Below, in pieces: positions 29,701 to 36,060 of a stretch of DNA of 64,000 nucleotides; the stretch's first letter is position 1; each line of letters opens with the position of its first letter. The position numbers were made by a program, and so were the translations under genes. The DNA comes from Cladorhizidae sp. MBARI D1340-BT2 (lineage: Eukaryota > Porifera > Demospongiae > Poecilosclerida > Cladorhizidae): the NCBI GenBank assembly GCA_028752905.1, contig JAQNBH010000010.1, forward strand, positions 11,978,993 to 12,042,992. The letters run 5' to 3'. The notes under the pieces are model-generated. The model ran no database searches. It had not been told where the DNA came from and saw nothing but the letters and a program-made list of their open reading frames with translations.

Positions 29701-30958
29701 GCCCTGCTAAATTGGAGTCTTCGTGGTAAGAAAATAGATGCACTGAAGACAAATTTGACAAGGTATTATTTGGGAGGAGGGGAGGGGGGATACAAATTTA
29801 TTACTTTAGTGAAGGATTCGAGCACACTGGAAACGTTTATTTGGAATACATACTAAGAAGCTGACAAGGTAAGGTATTTTTTAATCTTTATCGGGAGGGG
29901 GTGAGGGGAGGGTGGGGCTCCGCCATTAATACAAGGAGTGCCAGAACACTCCTTGATTCGTGGAAGCACCAGTCAAGTGTACCAAACGCACTCCACAGTT
30001 TAGTAATTTTATGCTTACAACTTGGAGGCCAATTATTTAGTCCCTCGTAACCTGACCCATTACACCATTACAGTGCAAGGAAAGGGTCTGTCATGACAAA
30101 TTTGGTCCCCCCATATTTGGTTCCCCCTGGAACTTTTTCTTTAAAAAATATGTTCCCCCTGGAACTTTTTACTTGAAAAAAAAGTTCCCTCTTGAAAAAT
30201 AATGGGCTAGGGCTAGGGCTGGGGCTAGGGCTAGGGTGGGAACAAAACTTTCAATAAGGGGGGAACAACTTTTGGGGGGGGGGGGGACAACTTTTGGGGG
30301 GGAACAAATTAAACGTTACAGGTCAGCGGAATAGCGAAGGATGTGATCTCAGTTGCTTCACAAAATGGAGGGCACTTCAAGACACACTTCATTTAGCTCT
30401 CACTTTGGGAGGTGTTAACTAAACAGCGTAAAGGAAATGAAGCACGAACACAATTGCTTGCCAAGTGCTAAAATAATCTGCTGGGTCATCCTCTTGAGAT
30501 GCACTCTGCAGAGTTTCATTAAGAAGGTTTTTACCTAGTGTAGCATCTGGTAAAGGCTCTGGCTATGTAAGGCCACAGCGTATCTAGTGAATGCACACAC
30601 ATATATGCTGTTTCATGCTTACCATGAGTCCAGCCGAGCTTTACCTTAGTAAGCTGTGTAGTTATGAACCAGTTTAGGTTATGGCTAAAGTTGTAGCTAG
30701 CTACCATGCAGTCACTCCAAGGTTGGGTTATAATGTTACTATTTCACACAGAACATGCACGACAACGCACGTCACTCTCAGCTCGCTATAACTACAGGCT
30801 CCGTAAAGCACATACATTGATTTCGGTGGAGAATAGGAGAATGTCAGAAGTTCCTTCCAGAAGCCATCAACCGCGGGGACTGGAACTGTTCCAACGAATT
30901 TCTGGAGAACTACGTTTTCTCCGAGCTTAGATAGACTAGTTGAGGCCGTTAAACCCAT
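2682..30958 (-). CDS. DYM: Dymeclin (DYM) orthologue, 8 visible exons, 3' end missing
   Basis: Dymeclin is a peripheral Golgi protein needed for Golgi organisation and vesicle traffic; human DYM loss causes Dyggve-Melchior-Clausen dysplasia. Eight exons join into a single 463-codon frame, with every splice phase agreeing (2,1,2,2,2,1,2,0). Recalled vertebrate landmarks appear in the right order: FWKELLTFSYSPP in exon 1, NNPRTENL in exon 3, WQVHNALLLTR in exon 4, TYDVHVQAL in exon 5, PLANLSLLLLLVL and NPYRAALSSF in exon 7, and LNDEQTTLFLYLLMQ in exon 8. The protein starts MGLTAS, which fits an N-myristoylation consensus. Human dymeclin is about 670 residues. The match ends near human residue 390, so roughly 280 C-terminal residues lie outside the window or were missed. 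Exon 4 holds a long low-complexity insertion. Introns total about 27 kb and are packed with minisatellites. Identity is very likely; exon ends are predictions without transcript data. Confidence 0.92.
2921..3580. repeat. 36-bp minisatellite, 18 identical copies, in dymeclin intron 7
   Basis: Eighteen full units from 2921 to 3568 plus a 12-base partial copy. Each unit starts ATGTATTATATACATAAGG and ends CTCACAGATAAC. I see no base difference between any two units. Since 36 is a multiple of three and has no stop in some frames, it is open on both strands (12-residue peptide repeats), but this is a by-product. There are no spacers between units, so it is not a CRISPR array. Confidence 0.97.
3693..3921 (-). 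CDS. DYM: Dymeclin exon 7 (codons 353-429)
   Basis: 229 bp, acceptor ...CCCCTACAG and donor GCCA|GTACGT. It encodes TGLWYLVTP, then PLANLSLLLLLVL and NPYRAALSSF, then LYLTLCQ. These match the TGLWTVFTL, PLANQSLLLLLVL, NPYRQAIMSF and LYTALCE landmarks of vertebrate dymeclin. It enters in phase 1 and leaves in phase 2, consistent with both neighbours. This is the most conserved visible part of the gene. Confidence 0.94.
3922..4465. other. Dymeclin intron 6, unique part
   Basis: Mixed intronic sequence, including a loosely duplicated motif near 4340-4440 (AGCCGCTCTCTAATA). No coding potential was recognised on either strand. Confidence 0.5.
4466..4517. mobile_element. Short CAGGGTT...GAAACCCT element with C tract
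   Basis: The ends CCAGGGTT and GAAACCCT are inverted around a long pure C tract (about 4487-4499). The same end sequences, with G tracts, recur at 6620-6797 and 33645-34217. This looks like a very short member of that family. Slippage makes its exact length uncertain. Confidence 0.4.
4521..4800. repeat. 19-bp minisatellite made of the exon 6 splice donor, 15 units
   Basis: Fifteen 19-bp units start every 19 bases from 4521 to 4787. Read in dymeclin orientation each unit is CCATCACCAGTAAGGGGGT or a one-base variant. The fifteenth unit is the real end of exon 6 plus its donor (CATCACAA|GTAAGG). Fourteen additional copies of a good 5' splice site therefore follow the functional one inside intron 6. 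Confidence 0.95.
4791..4903 (-). CDS. DYM: Dymeclin exon 6 (codons 315-353)
   Basis: 113 bp. The acceptor TTCCTGTAG follows a TG-rich tract and the donor is ACAA|GTAAGG. It encodes LMVQTLVQQFVSQEPVPP, matching SKLVKTLLYNFIRQEKPPPP of vertebrate dymeclin, and then LISSIT, which is completed by TGLW in exon 7. It enters in phase 2 and leaves in phase 1. Its last bases are shared with the 19-bp array. Confidence 0.92.
4910..5112. repeat. CA-rich minisatellite/microsatellite at exon 6 acceptor
   Basis: Runs of CACACA alternate with ACCATACCATCATAC in units of about 27 bp, ending in a pure CA run. On the coding strand this forms the TG-rich tract directly upstream of the exon 6 acceptor. Confidence 0.9.
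5387..5935. repeat. 65/66-bp tandem repeat, 8-9 copies, intron 5
   Basis: Units start AAGGGGTGCTATTAATTTCT and continue with CTACCTACCAGTGCAGTC and ATCCAACAACTACTTT. Copies differ at a few positions, and one-base length changes sit in the T run before AAGGGG. Confidence 0.93.
5936..6430. other. Intron 5 unique sequence, no gene
   Basis: Higher-GC, non-repetitive sequence. No long frame and no protein similarity recognised on either strand. Confidence 0.5.
6450..6615 (+). pseudogene. Possible Tc1/mariner-like transposase fragment
   Basis: A short plus-strand frame reads GSIGPYWFEDESRLPVMAN, which resembles the 'GP(Y/F)FFED...G..VTVN' block after the second catalytic region of mariner/Tc1-type transposases. 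Only about 50 residues are comparable, with no catalytic triad. It would be a relic inside intron 5. It could also be chance similarity. Confidence 0.3.
6620..6797. mobile_element. G-tract interspersed element, copy 1
   Basis: Contains ATTGTCCAAGGGGGG, CAACTGGAGGAA and CTGGAT..TAA..GGGGG, and ends CCCCCTAAATGAAACCCTG. The same sequence blocks occur at about 33660-33720 and 34195-34217. Three long G tracts (6646-6655, 6680-6691, 6751-6766) are polymorphism-prone. No coding capacity. Confidence 0.6.
7191..7932. repeat. 27-bp minisatellite, about 27 copies, intron 5
   Basis: Unit CTTGTTGTAGCTGCACTCTA + ACTGCAG, with scattered substitutions (TTGTCG, TTGCAG, CTGCTG). The length is nine codons, and both strands are open through the array. 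The minus frame of about 326 codons (6992-7972) reads repeats of AAVRVQLQQ and the plus frame reads TAACCSCTL. Nothing outside the array supports a protein. Confidence 0.95.
7936..8767. other. Intron 5 sequence, possible decayed transposon
   Basis: Non-tandem sequence with short A tracts. A stretch at 8525-8590 (CCAAATTTGGTCGAAATTGG and on) has the look of non-coding transposon sequence, but I see no ends, duplications or protein similarity that would allow a class to be named. Confidence 0.35.
9891..10057. other. Non-repeat segment inside the 40-bp satellite
   Basis: Begins GTGCATGTATGAGGGGGACA, ends near GAGTCAACAAC, and interrupts the satellite between two units. No terminal repeats or target duplication are clear. 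It may be an insertion or captured flanking DNA. Confidence 0.7.
13100..13153. repeat. Perfect 26-bp inverted repeat (hairpin) in the satellite
   Basis: Arms at 13100-13125 and 13128-13153 are exact reverse complements separated by GT. Each arm is satellite sequence, the left one inverted (…CTTCACTGTACAG / CTGTACAGTGAAG…). This is the only inverted unit I noticed in the array. Confidence 0.95.
14178..15459. repeat. 45/46-bp minisatellite containing the exon 5 end and donor, about 28 units
   Basis: Units alternate between 45 bp (...GGTGAGGTGTGT) and 46 bp (...GGTGAGTGTGTGT); some have an extra AG in GAGAGA. In dymeclin orientation each unit reads ACACCTCACCTTGCCAAG|GTTAGGTTCTCTCTG, which is the last ~20 bases of exon 5, its donor and the start of intron 5. 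The copy at 15435-15459 is the real exon end. On the opposite strand many units carry the consensus-like donor AAG|GTGAGT. Confidence 0.95.
15435..15554 (-). CDS. DYM: Dymeclin exon 5 (codons 275-315)
   Basis: 120 bp, acceptor TGCTGTTGTAG and predicted donor CCAAG|GTTAGG, phase 2 at both ends. It encodes FTYDVHVQALQLLLVLLSSQ, matching the DITYEISVEAISTMVVFLSCQ region of vertebrate dymeclin. The 3' end lies in the 45/46-bp array, so the donor is inferred from phase with exon 6. Any of the repeated donors in the array would be a competing site. Confidence 0.85.
15555..15605. repeat. CAA/CAG trinucleotide repeat forming the exon 5 acceptor tract
   Basis: Imperfect CAG/CAA/GAA triplets immediately upstream of exon 5. 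On the coding strand this is a TTG/CTG/TTC repeat ending in the TAG acceptor, so a trinucleotide repeat serves as the polypyrimidine tract. Confidence 0.9.
15606..15950. other. Intron 4 unique sequence
   Basis: No recognised gene. Contains repeated GGATGG/GGACATC words and short CA runs, but no regular array. Confidence 0.5.
15951..16087. repeat. Short array of about 28-33 bp units, 4-5 copies
   Basis: Units contain AGCAATGAAGGTGGTGTGTG followed by GCACACC, with small length differences. Confidence 0.85.
16088..16460. other. Intron 4 unique sequence
   Basis: AT-richer non-repetitive intron sequence; nothing recognised. Confidence 0.5.
16461..18893. repeat. 30-bp minisatellite, about 80 copies, intron 4
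   Basis: Unit CTCACCTCACCTCCCAGTAA + TGAAAAAGGG, with CTC/CTG/CCTT variants and one-base deletions that break the frame. A longer variant segment with TCTGCCACTGCCAGTAATGA recurs near 17450, 17785, 18230 and 18740, giving a higher-order pattern. In dymeclin orientation every unit contains GGGAG|GTGAGG, which looks like a strong 5' splice site. Ten-residue peptide repeats (MKKGSPHLPV) appear in short stretches only. Confidence 0.96.
18894..19910. other. Intron 4 unique sequence
   Basis: About 1 kb of non-tandem sequence. No protein similarity or element ends recognised. Confidence 0.5.
19911..20325. mobile_element. Diverged single arm of a foldback element family
   Basis: Contains AGAAGCCCTACTCTATGCAA, CATTAGGCGCTAAAACGTAG and, further on, AACTTGGCTATAGTTATACC and GAGAGACCTATCTTTTGAGC. 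The same blocks occur in both arms of the element at 57158-58649 and, more weakly, at 49130-49400. Terminal GGGGG motifs are not visible here, so this is a partial copy in intron 4. Confidence 0.7.
20340..20590. repeat. Degenerate CCCCTGTAATTAACATTA repeat
   Basis: Irregular units of about 16-34 bp built from CCCCTG(T/A)AATTAACATTA, running up to the exon 4 donor on its intron side. Too diverged for a fixed period. Confidence 0.75.
20593..21126 (-). CDS. DYM: Dymeclin exon 4 (codons 97-275) with long low-complexity insertion
   Basis: 534 bp, acceptor TTACCATAG and donor CTGCT|GTGAGT. It begins NLTTWQVHNALLLTRLVLK, matching IFIWQTHNALFIICCLLK of vertebrate dymeclin, and ends LLSKQLVDCLVTLMSEVSLL, matching DLLEELLCCLMQLITDIPLL. 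Between them about 115 residues are Ser-, His- and acidic-rich with little regular structure expected; the vertebrate segment here is much shorter. It is in phase with both neighbours. Confidence 0.92.
21233..22885. repeat. CCTAGCCCTGGCCTTAGACCTAG array (about 23-bp units), intron 3
   Basis: About 1.65 kb of units near 23 bp, interspersed with shorter variants lacking CC or carrying GGCATAGCC. The 5' end is more degenerate. Built from CCTAG, CCTGG and CTTAGA words, with some local duplications of 3-6 units. Confidence 0.93.
22886..23260. other. Intron 3 unique sequence with a dispersed motif
   Basis: No gene recognised. At about 23218-23270 it carries AGAGCATCTAGTCGAACGTC followed by AAATTGAAGTTGATTA, a motif also present at about 28650-28710 and partly, inverted, at 28090-28130. 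Confidence 0.55.
23262..23830. repeat. 26-bp minisatellite, about 22 copies, intron 3
   Basis: Unit TTGCATTAGTCTAGTTTATG + TTAGTC. Variation is mainly TTAGTC/TTTGTC and GCAT/GTAT. Confidence 0.96.
23831..24067. other. Intron 3 5' end with long C tracts
   Basis: C-rich DNA, including a run of about 18 C at 23963-23980 and shorter runs to 24055. On the coding strand this is a G-rich stretch directly after the exon 3 donor. Confidence 0.7.
24068..24161 (-). CDS. DYM: Dymeclin exon 3 (codons 66-97)
   Basis: 94 bp, acceptor AACACTTGCAG and donor GAGAG|GTATGA. It encodes VKNNPRTENLRTLVKIVLEL, closely matching VENNPRTGNLGALIKVFLSR of vertebrate dymeclin. Phase 1 in, phase 2 out. Confidence 0.94.
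24206..24385. repeat. 15-bp CTGCAGTGTGGGCTA array, intron 2
   Basis: About a dozen imperfect 15-bp units built on TACTGCAGTGTGGGC, with several PstI-like CTGCAG palindromes. It occupies about half of the 369-bp intron 2. Confidence 0.92.
24531..24583 (-). CDS. DYM: Dymeclin exon 2 (codons 48-66)
   Basis: A 53-bp micro-exon, acceptor CTTATTAG and donor GTTAG|GTGAGA. It encodes GDSRILEESARPLVELL, matching ELKLLEEATISVCRSLVE of vertebrate dymeclin. Its first base completes the Ile codon begun in exon 1, and its last base starts the Val codon of exon 3. Small size makes it the least certain exon on similarity alone, but phase on both sides supports it. Confidence 0.87.
24740..25482. mobile_element. 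TTAA-flanked foldback element A, 743 bp, intron 1
   Basis: Nearly the whole element is one inverted repeat: arms of about 365 bp around a centre near 25111. It starts GGGGGTAGTTCACCCAAAAC and ends with the reverse complement, flanked by TTAA at 24736-24739 and 25483-25486. No coding sequence. The TTAA target and G-rich ends recall piggyBac-type non-autonomous elements, an inference not proven by a transposase here. Confidence 0.92.
25756..26000. repeat. CTAGGACTATAGGGCTAGGG array, intron 1
   Basis: Irregular units of about 14-38 bp made of GGACTATAGGGCTA, GGGCTAAAGCTA and AGGACTATA. It borders the truncated gypsy remnant on its left side. Confidence 0.9.
26030..27600 (+). pseudogene. Ty3/gypsy-type integrase pseudogene, intron 1
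   Basis: The segment order is that of a gypsy integrase, but the frame shifts several times. First comes a zinc-binding region (HVAPWVGHFGHKKTTDRV in one frame, FWPGVRQDVSDICRRCQTCQ in another). The catalytic core shows D contexts MDLVGPIP and LTDKGPTF and the E context NPETDGMVERYN, all three DDE positions recognisable. A C-terminal part with GPFPV follows near 27210. Frame breaks lie near 26375, 26500, 26600, 26715 and 27165, and there is a stop at 27097-27099. Protease, reverse transcriptase and RNase H are absent upstream, so the element is 5'-truncated against the array at 25756-26000. It is antisense to dymeclin. Confidence 0.87.
27609..28170 (+). mobile_element. Probable 3' LTR of the gypsy remnant
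   Basis: A purine-rich stretch (GGAGAAGGGGAGGAG) is followed at 27609 by TGTTGGGTATCCCC, the expected polypurine tract-to-LTR junction right after the integrase. The region has no coding frame. Its right end is uncertain, since no second LTR is present for comparison; the next element begins near 28181. Confidence 0.55.
28181..28636. mobile_element. Short inverted-repeat DNA element (GGCTGGTTCACAAT ends)
   Basis: Ends GGCTGGTTCACAAT and ATTGTGAACCAGC are inverted repeats about 455 bp apart. Subterminal sequences CGTCGCGCCCTCG and CGAACGTCGCGTC are also partly inverted. There is no transposase. Size and ends resemble non-autonomous Harbinger- or hAT-like elements, but the target duplication is unclear, so the superfamily is open. 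Confidence 0.7.
28645..28715 (+). repeat. Dispersed motif TGATGAAGGCTAGAGCATCTG...
   Basis: Sequence TGATGAAGGCTAGAGCATCT then GGTCGAAAAGTCGAG and AATTTGAAGTTGATTA. Related copies are at 23218-23270 (same strand) and 28090-28130 (inverted). It probably marks the end of a dispersed retroelement. Confidence 0.6.
28766..29256. mobile_element. TTAA-flanked foldback element B, 491 bp, intron 1
   Basis: Inverted arms of about 230 bp meet near 29010. TTAA flanks at 28762-28765 and 29257-29260. The ends are GGCGGGGCTGGATGCAAGAC on the left and the complement of GACGGGGCTCTATGCAAGAC on the right. Internal sequence (GCCCATAACTTTTTT, CTCAAATTGTTGCTTGTTCT, GCATGTTTTGTCAGAAGATG) is shared with element A, so the two are related with different termini. 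Confidence 0.9.
29261..30815. other. Remainder of dymeclin intron 1
   Basis: No gene recognised. Contains G tracts at 30276-30302, a GGGCTA run at 30203-30237 (GGGCTAGGGCTAGGGCTGGG) and paired TTCCCCCTGGAACTTTTT copies near 30121 and 30151. The short open frame at 29620-29856 has no similarity I recognise. Confidence 0.5.
30816..30958 (-). CDS. DYM: Dymeclin exon 1, start codon to codon 48
   Basis: 143 coding bases with ATG at 30958-30956 and donor TCAAT|GTATGT. It encodes MGLTASTSLSKLGENVVLQK and then FWKELLTFSYSPPKS, matching the MGSNSS...NDPFWNQLLSFSFPAPTSS start of vertebrate dymeclin. Gly2 with Ser6 fits N-myristoylation. The partial Ile codon (AT) is completed by the first base of exon 2. 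The 5' UTR and promoter lie to the right, but no TATA box is obvious. Confidence 0.9.
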
Positions 30959-32100
30959 TACAGCCGAAGTCTACCCCTTAAACAAATATGCGATTGCAGG
31001 TTTCTGCCCACGTATCAACTTCAAATGATGCCCACATTATGCTAGGAAAAGGATGTCACTAGAGCCTTCCACAGGGTGTGGCAATGCTGAAATAGCAGTC
31101 TTATATGCTGCGCAAGCGTGACGTGTGGTATACTGAGCCTAAAGGCTACTAACCTAACCGAGACCTAAATGATTCCCAGTCCTTACCGCCAGGGCTGACC
31201 ATGGAGGAGGGCTTTTCATAATAGCCGTAGGCTAATTTAGCCAGCTTTGAATTGGCTATGAATAAATTTGCGTCAACAACCACTTAGTTATTACTTCTAC
31301 TTTAACCACATCATACCCACAGACATTTCTTTTGAGCTTTCAAAAAACATTTGAATGCCTCGTCTGGTTGACCTTCAACCTGACCTCTTCATCACCATCT
31401 CGACCAAAGTTGGTATTGCGCATGCGCGTAATTTCGGGACCATGTAAACCAACGGTCTTGTGTCCGTCCCCTTCCCACCCTTCCATTCATTATTTTTCCC
31501 CTTCTTCTTTGCCTCTTCTTTGCCTATGATATAGCCACGAGATAATATATGAAATATACTATATAAGGACCTTGCCCTTGATCATTATACCTGTTGAAGG
31601 ATAGAGTATTCCAGTAGAAACATGGAGAGGAAAAAAATATGTTGAGAAGAATTCATTAAACCTTCTTTTGACTCCACCACTAGTCCTTTTTCCCCTTCAG
31701 AATCCATGAACACTTGTTTCCCTTTTCTCGTGTCATCTTGACTGAGATGTTCACCATCTTCTAGGACAGCAAGTGAATATGTCCATGTGAGGTGTTCCAC
31801 TTTGGTGGCATTTAACAACTCTTTCTGTGCAAATTATCGAGTGACATCATCAAGTATGCAATAGTGCAGGGGTAGCAGAGTTTGGGGGGGGAGGGGGGTT
31901 CATCTTTTTATGATGGTATCAGGTCCAAACATGCCAGACGATTCCACATAGCCCGTAGCCCTAGCCCTAGCCCTCGCTGGCTACTGGTTGGATAGTATAA
32001 GATGGTCCAAGATTCCTTCCTCACTTCCACCAGAACAGCCCCTCATGATGACACTTCATGGGTACAAAGGGTTAAATGTGTCTGCACATGTGTCATTCCA
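30959..32100. other. 5' flank of dymeclin; no other gene recognised
   Basis: Non-repetitive sequence that should contain the dymeclin promoter, with GC-richer patches near 31110-31145 and 31420. A minus-strand frame of 77 codons at 31585-31818 has no recognised family. A short CCCTAGCCCTAGCCCT run lies at about 31957-31974. Confidence 0.45.
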
Positions 32101-33135
32101 AGGCCATCCCCACAAGACCTTAGTGATCCATCAAGTCTCTTACTATCAGCTCAGTTCTTGTATCATTCCAAACAAATACTAAGCCACCCACAAGACCTTA
32201 GTGATCCATCAGGTCTCTTACCATCAGTTCAGTTCTTGTGTCATTCCAAACAAATACTAAGCCACCCACAAGACCTTAGTGATCCATCAGGTCTCTTACA
32301 TCAGCTCAGTTCTTGTATCATTCCAAACAAATACTAAGCCACCCACAAGACCTTAGTGATCCATCAGGTCTCTTACCATCAGCTCAGTTCTTGTGTCATT
32401 CCAAACAAATACTAAGCCACCCACAAGACCTTAGTGATCCATCAGGTCTCTTACATCAGCTCAGTTCTTGTATCATTCCAAACAAATACTAAGCCACCCA
32501 CAAGACCTTAGTGATCCATCAGGTCTCTTACCATCAGTTCAGTTCTTGTGTCATTCCAAACAAATACTAAGCCACCCACAAGACCTTAGTGATCCATCAG
32601 GTCTCTTACTATCATCTCAGTTCTTGTATCATTCCAAACAAATACTAAGCCACCCACAAGACCTTAGTGATCCATCAAGTCTCTTACTATCAGCTCAGTT
32701 CTTGTATCATTCCAAACAAATACTAAGCCACCCAGTGATCCATCAGGTCTCTTACCATCAGTTCAGTTCTTGTGTCATTTCAAACAAATACTAAGCCACC
32801 CACAAGACCTTAGTGATCCATCAGGTCTCATATATCAGCTCAGTTCTTGTATCATTCCAAACAAATACTAAGCCACCCACAAGACCTTAGTGATCCATCA
32901 GGTCTCTTACCATCAGTTCAGTTCTTGTGTCATTCCAAACAAATACTAAGCCACCCACAAGACCTTAGTTATCCATCAGGTGTCTTACATCAGCTCAGTT
33001 CTTGTATCATTCCAAACAAATACTAAGCCACCCACAAGGCCTTAGTGATCCATCAGGTCTCTTAAGTTCTTGTGTCATTCCAAACAAATACTAAGCCACC
33101 CACAAGATCAGGTCTCTTACCATCAGCTTAGTTCT
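32101..33135. repeat. 77/78-bp tandem repeat, about 13 copies
   Basis: Units contain CCAAACAAATACTAAGCCAC, then CACAAGACCTTAGTGATCCA and TCAGTTCTTGT(G/A)TCATT. Two unit types (CCATCAG...TGTGTCATT and CATCAG...TGTATCATT) often alternate, forming a dimer of about 155 bp. Some copies are internally deleted near 32735 and 33065. Confidence 0.94.
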
Positions 33136-33644
33136 TATACCACAGAGGGCTCCAGTGAAACTTGCCCATTTGTGAAGTTAGATGGGTTGTTGGAGTGAAC
33201 TGGTTCACTTTTGGCAAGGAAAAATCTTTTTAAAAAATTAAAAAAAGCCCAGTCACTATGCTGTTGCTAAGTAACTTTGTTTATCATCTCTATATTGAAT
33301 ATTCCAATGGAAGTAGAGCGGATTTGGACCAGAAATTTATGGAGTTGTGCATTTTGTGATAAAAGCATAAAACTTGGTACATACATGGTTTCTCTACATC
33401 ATAAGAGTTATTTTAAGAAATGGAACCACCTCAAATTTCACTTTGGTGACCTCTAGGCATCAAAATTCATCATATATGGCATTAATATATAATTTCGTGA
33501 ATTTTTGGGGGTGCATATGCATTCTGAGCAGGTTGCTAGTAGGTATGAAGTACATAATTTATGGTCATAGCTTAGTGCTGTTCAGGAGCACTAAGCTTTG
33601 ACTTAGTTCTGGTGCTTTACCATATTCCATATTTAGTCTGGTAT
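33136..33644. other. No recognised gene
   Basis: AT-rich sequence. The 75-codon plus-strand frame at 33374-33601 has no recognisable similarity. Confidence 0.45.
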
Positions 33645-34217
33645 CCACAGCAGGGTTTCTTCATTAAGACAATTGTCCAAGGGGGGCAACTGAAGGAACC
33701 TGGATTTTAAGGGGAGGGGGCGTAATGGTTAAAGATGTGACAAAGTTTCACAAACGCCATCTGGGGGGTCGGGGTATGCTTGAATGTGTGTGCGTGTGCA
33801 GGGTTTCATACCGGATTTTGAATTTTGGGAGTGGGGGAACTCGAAAGTTTGGTGTTGACGTGGAGGGGGGTGTACATAACAACTAGGGGTCTGGGGCACT
33901 CCCCCAGAATTTAAAAAAATGGAGGCATTCTGGGGGTACTTCAGTTCTAAAAGGGAAGTCTACACAGCCAGACTCAGTTTTATTTGGGTTGTGAAAGGGG
34001 GGGGGGGGGGGGAGGCGGAATTTCTTACTACTTTGTATGCACTATATTCCTTTATTAATGCGCATTAATATAGAATTGCTAATTGCTAAGGAAGGAAACA
34101 TTTTTAAGCGGGAGGGGGAGGGGGGGGGGGAAGCTGGTGTTTTGGGGGGAAGGGGGGATAAACTGGTATTTGGGGAGATCCCAGGGCTTCCCCCCCTCCC
34201 CCTAAATGATGAAACCT
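33645..34217. mobile_element. G-tract interspersed element, copy 2
   Basis: Starts CAGGGTTTCTTCATTAAGAC, contains ATTGTCCAAGGGGGGCAACT and several long G runs, and ends CCCCCTAAATGATGAAACCTG. An internal CAGGGTTTCATACCGG near 33799 suggests nesting or duplication. Homologous blocks occur at 6620-6797. Non-coding. Confidence 0.6.
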
Positions 34218-34451
34218 GGTGTGTGTGGACTCCCCTTTTTTTTTTGGTTTCGGATTGGCTGAGGTGGCTTCTGCCTGGATATACTTGATACAATAATGTG
34301 GAACTAACAGTTGACACGAAGGTTGTAGAAAGGTAAACTGGTGTGTAGAAATGTTGTCCAATGTGATCTGTTTATAGAAGGGAACAATACTAGACACTTA
34401 CATTATTGAGTGGTATATAAATTGAAGCACAGAGAGAAACAAAACATAAAA

Positions 34452-36060
34452 ATGGATATTCGTTCGTTTTTCAGGAGTGCATCCAGGTAGTTTCTAGCTC
34501 TAGTGGTTCTGAAGATGGTAATGAGTCTGAGATTGATGTACAGCCCAATCCTCCTAAGAAGTATTGCTCAAGTTCTACTTCTAAACCACCTTCCAAGTCA
34601 GGATCTGGAATCAGGAGATACAACAAAAAGTGGGAAGAAACTTTTCGCTGGTTAGAGTTTGATGAAAATTTATAGGGTGCATTCCGCAAATTATGCAAAA
34701 AAGGGGGAAGATCTCTCAGAGGACTGATGGGACTTGGATTACCAAACCATTCACTAACTGGAAGAAGGCGACTCAGGAAATGAAATCACATTCAAAAAGC
34801 CTAAGGTGCACTTCCTTCTATCCTGTCAATTCGATGTGGAAGCTGATAGAGCTAGAAGAAAAGGATCCATTATCAGCAAGCTTCAAAATGTTCCAATATA
34901 GGAAGGAGAAAAACTCTAATCCAATGTACTCACTTTCTAGCTCATCAGCACATCGCACATACTACTAACTTTGACAAACTAGTTGAATTTGTAGCGAGTT
35001 GTGGTGGAGAGACTCTTCAAACCTTTATTGACAGAGCTGGAAGAAATGTAATGTACACCTCAAAAAGGGCTGTAGTAGAGTTTGTGGATGCTCTTGGAAC
35101 ATAGGTGGAAGAGTCTCTACTCAAGCGGCTTCATAAGGCACCCTTTTTTAGCATCATGGATGATGAATGCAGTGATGTTACTACCATAGAGGAGCTGACA
35201 ATTTGTTGTCGTTGGATAGAGAGCGGTGTACCAGAAGAACACTTCATTGAAATTTTACCCTCTAATGCTGAAAGTATCTATTCTGCTTTAGTGGTGTACT
35301 GCAAGGAAAAGAACATTCAGTTTGGGAAGGCTTATAGGAATGAGATTTAATGGAGCTTCTACTTTCTCTGGTGAAAAAACAGGAGCTCAAAGAAGGTTGA
35401 AAGAGCTCTCACCTCATGCATTGTTTGTCCACTGTCGCTGTAATGTCCTTCAACTGGCTTCTGTGCAAGCTACATCAGGTATCAAGCATGTCTACACTAC
35501 TCTGATGATGTTTTGGAAGTTCTTTCATTGCTCCCCAAAATGCGCAGAGTCATCAAAGGAGATTCAGAAAGTACTAGATCTTCCAGAGCTCAAGATTGTG
35601 AAACTGTCAGACACACGCTGGCTTGCACATGAGCGTTGTGTCAAAGCTAGTTACATCTCAATAGTTCTTGCTCTTGAAAATGTATATGAAACATCACATG
35701 AACCAGAAGCTCTTGACTAAGTAAAGCCCTTTCTAGTCACAATAACAGCGATGTACCTACTTGGCTACATTCTTCCTCAAGTGGCAAAGCTTAGCCGTGC
35801 CTTACAGACCAAGCACATGGACCTCTCCCTTATTTCTAGTCTAGTGGATGTTACTCTTAATTCACTTGATGATGCTATACTGCCTTCAGCAAATTGGGTT
35901 TTTACAGCTACAAGATGCAAGAGAAGAGTTAAAAGCAGAAACAGGTATTGAAGTCACTCATTTAGATATATGCTCTTTTCAAGAAAGAGTGGGCAAGCCT
36001 TTTATCAGACTCATCAAAAGATAGCATATCCAGCCGGTTTATATAGATACATCGTCTACC
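34452..36060 (+). pseudogene. hAT-family transposase pseudogene 1 (ZNF862/ZMYM-like), C-terminally truncated
   Basis: Begins MDIRSFF and soon breaks. A zinc-finger-like N-terminal domain follows in pieces (KWEETFRWLEFDEN, GAFRKLCKKGG, TWITKPFTNWKKAT). The catalytic domain follows with FFSIMDDECSDVTTIEELT, VPEEHFIEILP, SPHALFVHCRCNVLQLA and LSDTRWLAHERCVKA. It ends around FQERVGKPFIRLI, before the C-terminal hAT dimerisation region. At least ten stops or frame changes are present (for example 34672, 34964, 35102, 35322-35350, 35718), so it is not functional. No terminal inverted repeats were found. Confidence 0.88.

Noticed and set aside
30728..30815. Continuation of dymeclin exon 1 to a stop as an unspliced short protein
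   Set aside because: A GTATGT donor at 30815 and perfect phase with exon 2 explain the end better.
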